Shown one piece after another: positions 49,870-60,139 of a DNA stretch of 64,000 nucleotides. Within the stretch, counting starts at the first letter, position 1, and every line of letters starts with the position of its first letter. The DNA is from Megalopta genalis (taxonomy: Eukaryota > Arthropoda > Insecta > Hymenoptera > Halictidae): the NCBI RefSeq assembly GCF_051020955.1, contig NC_135018.1, forward strand, positions 6,242,939-6,306,938, read 5' to 3'. The position numbers were made by a program, and so were the translations under genes. A model generated the notes under the pieces. It had not been told where the DNA came from. It searched no databases and was given only the letters and a program-made list of their open reading frames with translations.

Positions 49870-50530
49870 AAAATTTTCGGCAAATATTGACCAGCTTCGA
49901 CTAACGATAACTCCGCGAGAAATCGTCGTAGGATGATGATTCTTTTTTTAAATTAACCCTTTACACTCGAAGTTTTTTTTGAGTCATATTACCAGCAACT
50001 CGAAGCCATTTTAGTGAAAAGATCATATTCACATGTAAGTTCATGATATAAGCATTAAAAGAAAAGTCATCGTTGTATGTTATTATTTTTTTAATTGTTT
50101 ATGGATACAAACGTCATTTGTCACCAACAGCGAAACATCCTATAACTAATTTTTACGATTTGTTTTTGTTCTTATGTTAAAAACTGAAAATTATTTGCAT
50201 TGTCTCCGTAGCGGAGCCCTCGAGTTTGAAGACAAATTTTAAATGGCTCCGCTCCGGAGCCCTCGAGTGCAAAGGGTTAAATCTTGAAACCTCTACTTTA
50301 AGACACGCTTTCTGGATTGTAGGTTCGACGTATCCTTACCACTCTAATCTTTTAAAATGTGAGGCCATGTTTGTCATATTGCTGGGTCCCAAGTTTGACG
50401 AAACGTACGTACTTGTGAAAATGTTTTTCGGGGATGCCACCTGCAGTGGAATGAAGTTGAATCTTTTCTCTTTAATATAAAATGAAAGAAACGTGGCTGC
50501 GATTTTTTTCGCTAAGTTGTAGCACTTCAA
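49870..50530 (+). repeat. Dispersed repeat H, copy 1, split by a TTAA-2 MITE
   Basis: Before the insert: TTCGGCAAATATTGACCAGCTTCG.CTAACGATAACTCCG. After it: CTTGAAACCTCTACTTTAAGACAC, GTATCCTTA, GCGATTTTTTTCGCTAAGTTGTAGCA. The same order is found without interruption at 52505-52840 and inverted at about 53000-53345. I recognise no coding sequence, and the family type is unknown. Confidence 0.75.
49953..50280. mobile_element. TTAA-2 MITE, copy 3, nested in repeat H
   Basis: TTAA (49953-49956)|CCCTTTACACTCGAAG ... CCCTCGAGTGCAAAGGG|TTAA (50277-50280), 320 bp. Next to the right end is the imperfect palindrome GGCTCCGCTCCGGAGCC (50245-50261). The uninterrupted paralog at about 52565-52600 has one TTAA at the same point. 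Confidence 0.92.
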
Positions 50531-50814
50531 CGTAACCGTTGCATGTTTATTATGTATACCATTATTATGTATGCATTGGCGGTATCGGTAACATTGTGAA
50601 AAAAATCGCAGTTTCTGTCTTTCTAAATGAAAGGGAGATGATCAAACTTTATTCCACTGTAAACGGCATCTCCGTAAAAAATTTTACAAAGAGTTCATTG
50701 CGACAACTAAAATATTTTTACTAAAAATGATTAAAATCCATTGCCTATTCATACGTGCACCATCTTGTATTTTCGAGATGTCAACTTTCTTTCCGACGTT
50801 CTTTTTCGAAAATG
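50531..50814. other. Unannotated sequence
   Basis: AT-rich; possibly the tail of repeat H. Confidence 0.4.
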
Positions 50815-51738
50815 TACTACTGTGATCAAAAAGTAAGGTGAAATTGTCATTTAAAACTTCCGGGCATTAGGAAGGCAGGTAATTTTTTTTTCCTAGGTTG
50901 GTAGGACTGTCTGTAACATTTGCCAAGTGTCTGTTTGTCAAAAGGTTTAATTATCTCCGAGTTACACGTGTTTTTGTAAACGACCAAAAGTGAATTTTTC
51001 GATTTTTACAATGGGTGATTTTGTTGAGCAAAGAACTTGCATCAAATTTTGTTTGCGGAACGAATATTCTTGTGCGGACACGTTGAAAATGTTACGGAAG
51101 GCCTTTGGTGATCAAACTATGGCACAAAAAAACGTTTATAAGTGGTACAACGAGTTCAAAGCGGGCCGAGAACGCGTTGAAGACGAACCGCGCTCTGGAC
51201 GACCATCAACGTCTACCGACGAGGGCCACGTCCAAAAAAATCGAAGATTTGGTGCTTGAAAATCGTCGACTGACAATGAGAGACCTCGCTGATAGTGTTG
51301 GAATATCATTTGGTTCAGCCCAAACCATTTTGAAGGATGATTTGTGTCTCAAACGCGTCAAGTCTCGATTGGTGCCATGTCATACTGCATTGGTTCTTCG
51401 CGACTTTTTTGCCAAAAACTCGACTCATATCGTTCCGCAACCACCGTATTCGCCTGATTTGGCTCCGTGCGAGTTCTGGTTATTCAGCAAACTCAAAAAG
51501 CCAATGCGGGGACGCCGTTTTGACACGATTGAGGAGATAAAAACCGAATCGAAGAAGGTCTTGAAGGCTATACCGGAAAAAGACTATTCCGACTGTTTCG
51601 AGGACTGGAAAAAGCGTCGGAAACAGTGCGTTTTATCGGACGGGGATTACTTTGAAGGGGATGAAATTGATTTGGAAGAATAAACAAAGAATTTACATTT
51701 TATAAACAAATTCACCTTACTTTTTGATCACAGTAGTA
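50815..51738 (+). mobile_element. mariner transposon, internally deleted copy (920 bp)
   Basis: Flanked by TA (50815-50816 and 51737-51738). Both ends begin CTACTGTGATCAAAAAGTAA and continue GGTGAA, identical to the copy at 24109-25423 and in opposite orientation to it. About 393 bp of the transposase gene are missing at about 51377. Intact ends mean it could still be moved by a transposase supplied elsewhere. Confidence 0.96.
50990..51683 (+). pseudogene. mariner transposase, frameshifted and internally deleted
   Basis: Same protein as at 24162-25249. Residues 1-82 are open from 50990 and include the first HTH and GRPS hook. A run of seven A (about 51234-51240; six in the other copy) shifts the frame. 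The second HTH follows in the new frame up to KSRLVP. The sequence then jumps straight to CHTALVLRDFF, removing about 131 residues with the first two catalytic Asps. The join (ggtgcca|tgtcat, about 51377) keeps the frame, with only CA shared at the breakpoints. The third catalytic position reads YSPDLAPCE, Glu instead of Asp. The C-terminus is undamaged to the stop at 51683. Catalytic function is impossible. The 51105-51683 frame (192 codons) could still encode the second DNA-binding domain. Confidence 0.95.
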
Positions 51739-52416
51739 TATATTTTAAAAAGTCTGGGATAATCAAGGATGATGGCGAGAATACAAAATATTTGATCGAT
51801 TAACAGACCCAGGCTGCACTTTCGCATTCGAACAGTGTGAAGTATGAACCAATTGGTGATTTTAGCAGGTCATTCGTCCCAAGATCCATATCACAACAGA
51901 ATTTCCACGGACGTCTAAACGTCTGCAGAATAAACGCGTTAACGTCAGCTGCAAGATGGCGCCTTCGCGGTTTCGTCCTCCAAAAGTCAGCTGCCCGGCG
52001 AAATTCTAGGGTGCCGCAGGGTTCCGAGGACCTTCACGCTTCTGTTGACACGTGGTCATTTAAATCGCGACACTTTAGTGCTTTCGAACGAGCAATCTTG
52101 CGGAAATTCCGTATACACAGAATGGCGACCAGGATTTTACGGGCCTGCAGGATTTTATTACATCGCGTCCGCCGAAAACTGAAGCTCGTGGATTTACGAA
52201 CCCGCGGGAAACAACGCTGAAATTCTTGCGACACCGAATTACATTTTCTTTCGTTCTCGATTCGTAACAGAATTTTGACTTTCCGGTGACATGAATGGAT
52301 GCGGAGTACCGACAACCTGGCGATTTACGATCCTGCACCGAATTTCCCGAATCTGCTATCTGAAAGTGAGCACTAAACTTTATGGGAATAAAATTCACGC
52401 ACAGATTCTTGCGATT
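51739..52416. other. Unannotated sequence
   Basis: A 127-codon plus frame (51837-52220) is overlapped by two minus frames; no recognisable domain. Confidence 0.4.
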
Positions 52417-52475
52417 TTAACCCTTCGTTGTCACGCTAGATCAAATTGTGCCACATTGTTTGTGGCACGGAAGAG
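52417..52475 (+). repeat. Possible solo TTAA-type terminus with palindrome
   Basis: TTAA|CCCTTCGTTGTCACGC followed by GTGCCACATTGTTTGTGGCAC (about 52448-52468), an inverted repeat. It resembles the ends of the TTAA families, but no right end was found. Confidence 0.4.
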
Positions 52476-52504
52476 TGATATTGCATGAGAATGCACACAT
52501 TTTT

Positions 52505-52840
52505 GACCGAAAACTTGTCAATCTTCGAACAACTAACTCCGCTAAAAGCAGTCATAGAATTATAACCTTCTTTTTTAGATTAAAACTTGAAGTTTCTACT
52601 TTATGACACCGTGTTCTAATTTGTAATATCAAGCATCCTTATAACTGCGCTATCTTAATTCTGAAGTCGTGTTCATGATACTGAAAAAGTACAAAATTCA
52701 ACGCTCTCTATGGATATGGAAACATTCTTTTTGGAGCATATGGTTTAAAGCATCGAAGCATTTCAAACTGTCTCCTTTAATTTGAGGACCGAATTAAATT
52801 GCTACGATTTTTTCTCGCTAAATTGCAGCATTTTAAATGT
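52505..52840 (+). repeat. Dispersed repeat H, copy 2 (uninterrupted)
   Basis: GACCGAAAACTTGTCAATCTTCGAAC, ACTAACTCCG, TTCTTTTTTAGATTAAAACTTGAAG, CTACTTTATGACAC and GATTTTTTCTCGCTAAATTGCAGCA follow the order of copy 1. The single TTAA near 52579 marks where copy 1 received its insert. Confidence 0.78.
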
Positions 52841-52999
52841 TAAATGTACCGCCGGTATTAGAATAGCCAAAGGTACACTACGAGGAGGTTCACGGACAGG
52901 CTTGTACCTCATGTGTACGTGTTTCGTGTGTGTTTAGTGTGTTTAGTGTAAGTTGATCGTAAAGCGAGTATATGCTCCAAGTGCGTTTTGTCTAAATGT

Positions 53000-53371
53000 A
53001 ATAATTTCATTAATGTGTTGTAATTTTGGGAGAAAAAAATCGTAGTAACTTAATTCGGCCCTTGAATTAAAGGGGAAACTTCGATCTTTTCGATGATGTG
53101 GACGATATGCTCGAAACAAATTTGTCCAAGTTCATAGAGGGTGTTAAACTTTGCACTTTCTCGGTATTACGAACATGCTCCCAGATTTAGGATACTGCTG
53201 TCATGGAGATGCACGACATTAAAAATTAGAACATGGTATCGGAAAATGGAGATTTCAAGCTTTAATTTAAGAACAGGTCATCATTTTATGACAGCTTTCA
53301 ATGGAGTTACAGACGTTCAGACACTGACAAGTTTTCGGTCAAAAATTAGTGATGCTTTTTCTGATATTTCT
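53000..53371 (-). repeat. Dispersed repeat H, copy 3 (inverted relative to copy 2)
   Basis: In reverse complement: AGAAATATCAGAAAAAGCAT, ATTTTTGACCGAAAACTTGTC, CTGTCATAAAATGATGACCTG, TTAAATTAAAGCTTGAAATCTCC, CGATTTTTTTCTCCCAAAATTACAACA. With copy 2 it makes a large inverted repeat around a spacer of about 160 bp. Confidence 0.75.
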
Positions 53372-53402
53372 ATATATATTATAATTATTTATATTATATA
53401 TA

Positions 53403-53566
53403 TAGAAATATCAGAAAAAGCATCACTAATTTTTGGCCGAAAACTATATATATATATAATATATAATATATAATATAATATATAAAAAAAATATATATAT
53501 ATATAATATAAACAATTATAATATATATAGAAATATCAGAAAAAGCATCACTAATTTTTGGCCGAA

Positions 53567-53604
<38 letters not shown>

Positions 53605-53766
53605 ATATATAATATAATATATAAAAAAAATATATATATAATATAAACAATTATAATATATATATAGAAATATCAGAAAAAGCATCACTAATTTTTGGCC
53701 GAAAACTTGTCAGCGTCTGAACGTCTGCAACTCCATTGAAAGCTGTCATAAAATTATGACCTGTTT
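53403..53766 (+). repeat. Triplicated H-repeat end within (TA)n, forming nested hairpins
   Basis: GAAATATCAGAAAAAGCATCACTAATTTTTGGCCGAAAAC begins at 53405, 53530 and 53667 (spacings 125 and 137), separated by TA-rich sequence. The last copy continues to ATTATGACCTG (53766). Each can pair with the inverse arm ending at 53371. The longest pairing is 53270-53371 with about 53665-53766. Confidence 0.85.
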
Positions 53767-54785
53767 ATATATATATGATTATATTATAATGTACCAAAAG
53801 TTGAATTGAAATACCCTGAAAAATTGTATAAGAATTAATAAATAGAAGATCTTCTGTTTTTATTTATGCACTTTACACGATTACCTTACAGTATTAATAA
53901 TTTACTAGCAATAATTTAGCGACATCGTAGTGCAAATTGTTAATTTGAGTGTATTATAAAGTTTGCGCACCATCCTGTCCAGGACTCGCATTCGCAGACA
54001 AATATTCTTGCGACACGAGACCCATTGTTTTGCGACTCGAAGACGCGCGATAGTTTTTCGTCCCGTTCCGGGACAATTCCGCGCGAGTAATCCGCGATTC
54101 GGGATGCGGGGCGGAGACGCGGGGTCTCCGAGGGGGAACCACGGGCTAATTAAAATCCCGAGCGCAAGTTTCGGGCCGCGTCTCGCCCTGCGCAGCGTAT
54201 AATTTAAATTTAACCGACTGCCACTCTTCGTTTCCTCGACTCGCCGTTCCCCAGTTTTTGCCGGTCGGTGTCCTGGCAGCATAAAGTACCGGGCGTTTCT
54301 GAAAGGCAATAAACACTATTTACTCGGCTGGCTGTTTACGCGTCCGCATATTCGGCTCGCCGCATTTCCCTGTCCCTGCAAAGTGCACAGGCCCCGGCCG
54401 CGCCGTTGCATTTCGTTGCACGCGTGCTTCGAGTGCGCGCGAACCTCGAGCGTCTCCGACTGATCTCCAGGATGGTCCCTTTAATCTTGGAGAACGACAC
54501 CCATAGACCGACCCCGTTGATCCCTTTACACTGTTTACGAGCCTCTTCGTCACCCGCTTAGAACCGAGCCGCTCCAAAGTAATATTAAACGCGCAGACAC
54601 TCTGCGTCACGGAGGGAAAAACAATTTTCACGCGGGCAAACTGTGCGGAATCGTACGGGCTCCTGGAACAGTCTCGCCCGTGTGCACACGCAGAGTCGCG
54701 CGTTACACGAAGAACTTCTTACCTAGATCATTATTCGAAGGAATAAATCACTGAATTATTTTATTCGTGATTAATCTACTATTAC
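53767..54785. other. Unannotated; CpG-rich block 53940-54700
   Basis: Opposing frames (53905-54309 -, 53963-54202 +, 54320-54631 -) with no recognisable domains. Confidence 0.4.
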
Positions 54786-54995
54786 CTTATAATTCATTAA
54801 TTTAATTTAATTTAATTTTATTTTATTCAATTTAATTCGATTTAATTCGATTTAATTCAATTTTATTTAATTTTATTTCATATAATTCTATTTAATACAG
54901 GTTAATTCATTTTAATTCAATTTTATTTAATTTAATGTCATTTAATCTAGTTTAGTTAAGTTTAGTTAAATTTAATTTAATTTAATATATTCATT
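54786..54995. repeat. (TTTAA)n-type pentanucleotide tract
   Basis: AATTTAATTTAATTTTATTTT... degenerate pentamer and decamer repeats, followed by AATAATTxxTTCGCGAAT repetitions to about 55090. Confidence 0.9.
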
Positions 54996-55090
54996 TATTA
55001 TAAGCTACTCGCGATTAATTTGTTCCACGAATAATTTATTTGCGAATAGTTCATTCACGAATAATTCGTTCGCGAATGAAGTGTTATTCG

Positions 55091-56285
55091 CCAAGTAACA
55101 ATGATAACTTGAATGCAAGTAACAAAAATACTTCCAATTTTTTTTCTTTCTTTTGCTTTTTATTGACTTAGGGTCTTTACAATCTGTAATTATGTTATCT
55201 CAACAAATTCTTTTCATCGAACTTTTGAAAAATGTATCCTTTTTTAAAAGACGTCCGAATATTTTGTTGAATTAGAATTTGTCACAAAGTGCATTGTGAT
55301 AAACATTTTGGTAATAAACATATCCTAATCTTGACAGTGCCGTAATTATGAACAGTCACGTTACGTCGCCGTGAGCGGACAATGGCGCAAAGGGTTAAGA
55401 AAGAGGTTCGACGATTGTCACGTGGTCGTGGTCTCCGGAGAGCGAGTAGGTGTATAAGATTCACGATGTTGGCGTAACAATGCGCGGCCTCGCGCAAGGA
55501 TTAACTGCGGAAAGTTGGTCGACGGTCCTTATTGTGTCGTCAGACCATGGTCATTCGTGTCAGCTCCGCCTTTGAAGGCATTACTTCCGTTAAAGAAGGC
55601 CCTAAGAAAAGTTTTAAGATACTCCGTACGAAGTAGAGTACGCGAGTGCCTCGTAACGCCACTTTAGGGTTAATAGACCGGACCCGGTAGTTCGAGCTAC
55701 GTCCATAACCGGAAATATGAATGTTAAACTTCATTCCTACTCCCTCATTCGTCCCCGTGGGAGGATCGGGGGAGGAAGCGACATAAATTTCGCTACTCAA
55801 GATTCTACTAAACGGCTCCGCGTGAGATCGAGGTCGACACTGTACTCCGTGAAACCGGCAAACTATCGTAAGAAAAGCAGGAAGAAGAAAAAGAGGAAGG
55901 AAAGAATAAAGAAAGAAAGAAAGAAAGAAGATGAGAATGCATTGGCTCGAGTTTTGGTCACGTTCAGCACGCGGCTCTCCACGTATCGTCAAAATGAATT
56001 TCCCCGAAAACGAAAACCCGCGGCCCGTTTGCTTGATTTATGTTTTCGGAGGGAATCACTTCCGGCGAGGATTTTATCGTGAATATCGCTGGAACACGTT
56101 TCATGCCGCTGTTGCTAATGTAGATACCGGACGTTACGAAATAAGAAACACGGAAAATACTGATAAAGAAAGTGTTACGACGCTGCGGGAATAGTTATTT
56201 TGCAAATGCTGGTTGCATACGAAGTTGCATGGTTTTGGTCAGACTGCGGTAACTAGCTGCATCGTCCTTGCAACGAAGATTTCTC
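55091..56285. other. Unannotated sequence
   Basis: A purine tract (AAGAAAGAAAG) lies at 55865-55935. Frames at 55540-55992 (-) and 55717-56082 (+) overlap each other and are low-complexity in part. No supported gene. Confidence 0.4.
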
Positions 56286-56287
56286 TT

Positions 56288-56725
56288 TTCTCAATTTTTA
56301 ATTCTGCAACATGATACTCCTTTGTGTTTCTAACAGTTTTAATTCTAGGTGATGTTATACTTTTGCATTTTTAACATTCTCGAGGCTGGCGCATGTTATT
56401 CTTTCGCATTTTTAACGCTTTCGAGCCTGGCACGTATTATTCTTTTATATTTTTAAGATTTTTTATTCTGCGACGTGTTACTCTTTCGATTTTGAACAAT
56501 TTTTTATTTTGGGATATGTTGTTTTTCTCTATTTTTAACATTGTTTTTCCAACATTTTTAATTCTCGGACATGTTCTGTTGCGTTTTTAACCGTTTTAAA
56601 TTTGACACGTGTTACCATTTCCTACTTTTAACAGTTTCAATTCTAGGATATGTTATTCTTTTGCATTTCTAATTTTTTTATGGCTGGAACATGTTATTCT
56701 TTCTAATTCTGAGAAATTGTATTCT
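56288..56725. repeat. Degenerate minisatellite, period about 45-48 bp
   Basis: About nine units of the form ATGTTATTCTTTxGCATTTTTAACxxTTTxxATTCTxGGAC. The frame through it is F/L-rich and not a gene. Confidence 0.85.
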
Positions 56726-57068
56726 TTAAATATTTTCACAATTTGTCATTCTGCGAACACATTGTCCTCCCTCGTAATGCTTTATTTATTTGAGTTCTTA
56801 TTTTTAGTTTAAATTTCAGTGGTTTGTTTACTGTGCACAGTAACTGAACCCATCTTTCGCTCGATGCGTTAGTTACTGCGCCACTTACTACCTCAAATCT
56901 CAAACCATCTTAGTCATGTTTTTAAAGAGGAGAAATCTAAATGAGAAATTTCGTTAAAGCAATTATCTCTAATGTGTATTTCAAAATGATTTATTATTAT
57001 ATTAAATTGTTTTTATAGAATATAATATGTATGAGATTTCTTATTTATTAAATTTGTATTGTGCACAG

Positions 57069-57069
<1 letters not shown>

Positions 57070-57132
<63 letters not shown>
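57070..57132. repeat. (CA)n microsatellite
   Basis: About 31 uninterrupted CA units. Confidence 0.98.
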
Positions 57133-57134
<2 letters not shown>

Positions 57135-57324
57135 CGAGGCTTAGTAATCAAACTGGGAGCACAGTAATTGAAGCACAGTAACAGAGACACAGTAATTGAT
57201 TTTTGTGGATCATAGCCACACAATAACTGGCTCCAGAACTTTTCTCTCGTTCTCCTAATATTCTAGAAGGAGATTTGAAACTTGTGCCATGGCAAAATTT
57301 ATATAGTCAAAGAAAACTGAAATT

Positions 57325-57655
57325 TACCGTTAAGTCCTTCAGAAATGTCATTTAAATTGCTAAAGTTGTGTCTAGCAGCGAAAATTCCTGAAGGCTGTTT
57401 ACAGGGCACAGTACTACAGTAAATTTTCTCCAATTGTCTCTCAGCTTGTAAATAAGAAATTGACAATTTGGGAAGTGGAGATCCGATTATTATTCGAGCC
57501 TTGCGGCTCGTTTTTATTGTTCTTGACAGTCGACGACTATAGAAACCAGCCGCGAGACTCGTATCTCCTCTTTTCAAACTGTCCATTTTTGTTTACAAGC
57601 TCAGGGGCACTTGGAGAGAATTTACTGTAATTGGTTCCTCTGCCCTAATGCATCG
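57325..57655 (+). repeat. Dispersed repeat G, copy split by a TA-2 MITE
   Basis: GTTAAGTCCTTCAGAAATGTCATTTAAATTGCT..TCTAGCAGCGAAAATTCCTGAAGGC lies left of the insert; ATTGGTTCCTCTGCCCTAATGCA lies right. The uninterrupted copy is at 29601-29735. Confidence 0.82.
57417..57627. mobile_element. TA-2 palindromic MITE, copy 3 (complete), nested in repeat G
   Basis: TA (57415-57416)|CAGTAAATTTTCTCC ... GGAGAGAATTTACTG|TA (57628-57629). 211 bp, with two arms of about 100 bp that are inverted copies. Non-coding. Confidence 0.93.
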
Positions 57656-57720
57656 TCCTTTAGAAAAACTGCACAAATTCGCAGCAGCCCCTTGGCAGCA
57701 AGCTTTCCCAAGGCCTGCGA

Positions 57721-58215
57721 AGAAGAAAAAGAAGCAGCAAAGGCAGAACCTGGAGCAGAACCTGGAGCAGAACCTGAAGCAGAACCTGAAGCAGAAACAG
57801 AAGCAGAAACAGAAGCAGGAACAGAAGCAGAAACAGAAGCAGAAACAGAAGCAGAACCTGAAGCAGAACCTGAAGCAGAACCTGAAGCAGAAACAGAAGC
57901 AGAAACAGAAACAGAAGCAGAACCTGAAGCAGAACTTGAAGCAGAAACAGAAGCAGAAACAGAAGCAGGAACAGAAGCAGAAACAGAAGCAGAAACAGAA
58001 GCAGAACCTGAAGCAGAACCTGAAGCAGAACCTGAAGCAGAAACAGAAGCAGAAACAGAAGCAGGAACAGAAGCAGAAGCAGAAACAGAAGCAGAAACAG
58101 AAGCAGAACCTGAAGCAGAACCTGAAGCAGAACCTGAAGCAGAACCTGAAGCAGAAACAGAAGCAGAACCTGAAGCAGAACCTGAAGCAGGAACAGAAGC
58201 AGGAACAGAAGACGA
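57721..58215 (+). repeat. 6-bp-based VNTR (GAAGCA/GAAACA/GAACCT)n
   Basis: About 490 bp of hexamers GAAGCA alternating with GAAACA, GAACCT or GGAACA. A larger irregular pattern is visible: GCAGGA recurs at 57815, 57965 and 58061, with spacings 150 and 96, both multiples of six. No stop codon is possible in several frames, so four long frames run through it: Glu-Ala-rich 57611-58375 (+), Lys-Gln-rich 57648-58427 (+), Ser-Ala-rich and Cys-Phe-rich on the minus strand. The first starts inside the neighbouring MITE. I infer a non-coding VNTR. A Glu-Ala-rich protein cannot be fully excluded. Confidence 0.85.
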
Positions 58216-58872
58216 AGAAAGTAACGGGGAAGAGGTGTGCAGGCAGAAAGGAAGCGAAGAAGCGTGTGCAGGGGGTGGCTTGGGGGCCTGGTTTAGCACA
58301 GCGGCCGGGTTTCAGTTGCCGGCAAGCCACTCGAAAGATAAAGTTTGCTCGAGGCCTCCCACTGGAAATCTTTAGCCGGAAACTTCTGCGGAGCTGCGCG
58401 CACGCATACTATCGTCGCGATACATAATAGGTGGTGGTCTCGCAGGTGGCAGAAGGGTGGGTTTCGGGGGAGAGAGAGAGGTGGAGGATGCGGGGCTCTT
58501 TGACAGCGCGTATCGCGCAGTCGTCGGCCGTGATGCCGCGGCAGTGAACTTCCGTGGAAGTATGTTTAACTCGCGGGGCTGAAACTTGTTTGAAAATGTC
58601 GAATTTCAATTCCCGCACTGCTCGGCTGACGGAATCCCATTGCCAGCTGAAAAATAAACCGGGAACGGGAAACCAGTTTTGATTGGATTACATTCGAATT
58701 CTGATTTATCGCGACACGCGGAGAGATTTTCTGATTCGGGATTGGTGACGATGAATGGCAGATTTGCGTAAATTTCCGGTGGCTCGGCGTGATGGACCAA
58801 TGGCGAGCTTGTAGTGTGTCTTTGATCTGTCAGGGTCGAGCAGGATTTCGAACATTTTCTTCGGGCGATCAT
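58216..58872. other. Unannotated CpG-richer sequence
   Basis: Short GAGAGAGAG tract at about 58470-58481. No supported gene. Confidence 0.45.
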
Positions 58873-58874
58873 GA

Positions 58875-60107
58875 ATTGAGCCGTTTATTTTGAAAGTGGC
58901 CTAACTCCGTTTTCCAATTTTTTGCCGGTTACCATGGTTGAATGTACAGCTTCATGTTATGTATCAGTGAAGCACTTCAGGTTGCTTATATTCAGAGCAA
59001 ATACGATAAATTTTTCACACATAAGTTTTCAGAATTAATTAAATAACTGAGCCGTGTAGTTTGAAAGTGGCCCAACTCCATTTATACTTACATCAAGATA
59101 TTTACTATTGATAATGTCGAAAAGCAGTGATGAAGGTAATTTCAACTAATTAGTATTTACAAGTTAACCTAATTTTTGGGACAATTGCGTTAGTTGAATA
59201 ACCTGTACGTTTAATTAAGATAAAACTTAAAATTTAATATTAAGTTTTAGAAATTATTTCACCCATGAGGAAAAACAGAACAAGACCATTAATTAGTTCA
59301 GATAGTGAAGAAGAAATAGTAACTAATAATTTTAAAAAAAATCGAAAAAGAAACAGAATTATAGAACAATATTCGTCTTCAGAGGATGAAGATCCGAACA
59401 ACAATGAAGAAAAAATTAATGCATCATACATCCAAAAAGTGCGAAAGATTAAACGGAATTCAGGAAAAAGATATTGCACTGAAACCGGAAATATTGTTCC
59501 TGAAAAAATTTTCGAAAACAAAGATTGTGGTTATCGGAATGCTTGCACAAAGAATTACAATGAGGAAGAAAGAAAGAATATTTTTGAGAAGTTTTGGGGT
59601 TGGGCAGATTTTAACAAACAAAATGTATTACTTCACGAAGCTGTCGAGCGCAAAATTGTGGAACGAAGACGTCCAACAAACGGAAAATAATAAATTTATG
59701 TTTGTAATTTTCTATGTTCTGTAATTAAAAAATGTTTTAAATCGCATAAATTATGTTTCCGAAGTGTTTTCAAGATATGTAAAACAAATTCAGTATTGTT
59801 TTTTACAATTTGAAACATCTTAAATTATGTTGAATGGACTTGGGCACTTTCAAATTTTATAATGAATCTGGCTGTTAATTTTGAAAGTGGCCCAACTCCA
59901 TTCTTGATAAGAAAACGCACGTTATTTACTGAATAATTGCCACTATTTTAACAGGAACTTTAAATTTAACATCCTTAGATACGCTTAAGCAGTATGACTC
60001 ATTAGTATCCTATACGTATATTTTTAAATTCATTGAAACGCAAAACTTTAAATATCTCGATTTGAAGATAAATGGAGTTAGGCCACTTTCAAAATAAGCG
60101 GCTCAAT
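58875..60107 (+). mobile_element. Unclassified DNA transposon with repeated GAAAGTGGCC termini
   Basis: The left terminus AATTGAGCCGTTTATTTTGA (58874-58893) and the reverse-complemented right terminus AATTGAGCCGCTTATTTTGA continue AAGTGGCCTAACTCC, giving an inverted repeat of about 40 bp. Further copies of the motif lie at 59047 (+), about 59830-59857 (-, degenerate) and 59868 (+). The object could therefore be one element with subterminal repeats, or a coding element (59047-59857) flanked by short relatives. An open frame lies at 59265-59690. I found no clear target-site duplication and cannot assign a superfamily. Confidence 0.75.
59265..59690 (+). CDS. Transposon-borne ORF: acidic/lysine-rich protein with Cys module
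   Basis: 141 codons, the only substantial frame inside the GAAAGTGGCC element. Residues 1-60 are basic with two acidic serine clusters (SSDSEEE at 11-17, SSSEDEDPNNNEE at 41-53), a composition common in nuclear DNA-associated proteins. Residues 61-141 contain a Cys-bearing module: RYCTETG, DCGYRNACTK, then EEERKNIFEKFWGWADFNKQ and a basic tail KIVERRRP. From memory, a GK.Y.T..G..VP...C.C...C....EEER..IF..FW..GD...QN arrangement occurs at the start of uncharacterised, transposon-associated insect proteins. I cannot verify this here. If correct, the ORF is a truncated N-terminal DNA-binding part without the catalytic region. The frame is undamaged and differs from nearby sequence in its A-rich codon use. 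Confidence 0.55.
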   Translation: MRKNRTRPLISSDSEEEIVTNNFKKNRKRNRIIEQYSSSEDEDPNNNEEKINASYIQKVRKIKRNSGKRYCTETGNIVPEKIFENKDCGYRNACTKNYNEEERKNIFEKFWGWADFNKQNVLLHEAVERKIVERRRPTNGK

Positions 60108-60139
60108 TTACTTTTGTGCAATTTTTTGTTTCGGTTAGT

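Noticed and set aside
57593..58330. 245-codon minus-strand Cys-Phe-rich protein
   Set aside because: Antisense reading of the hexamer VNTR; no non-repetitive conserved portion.
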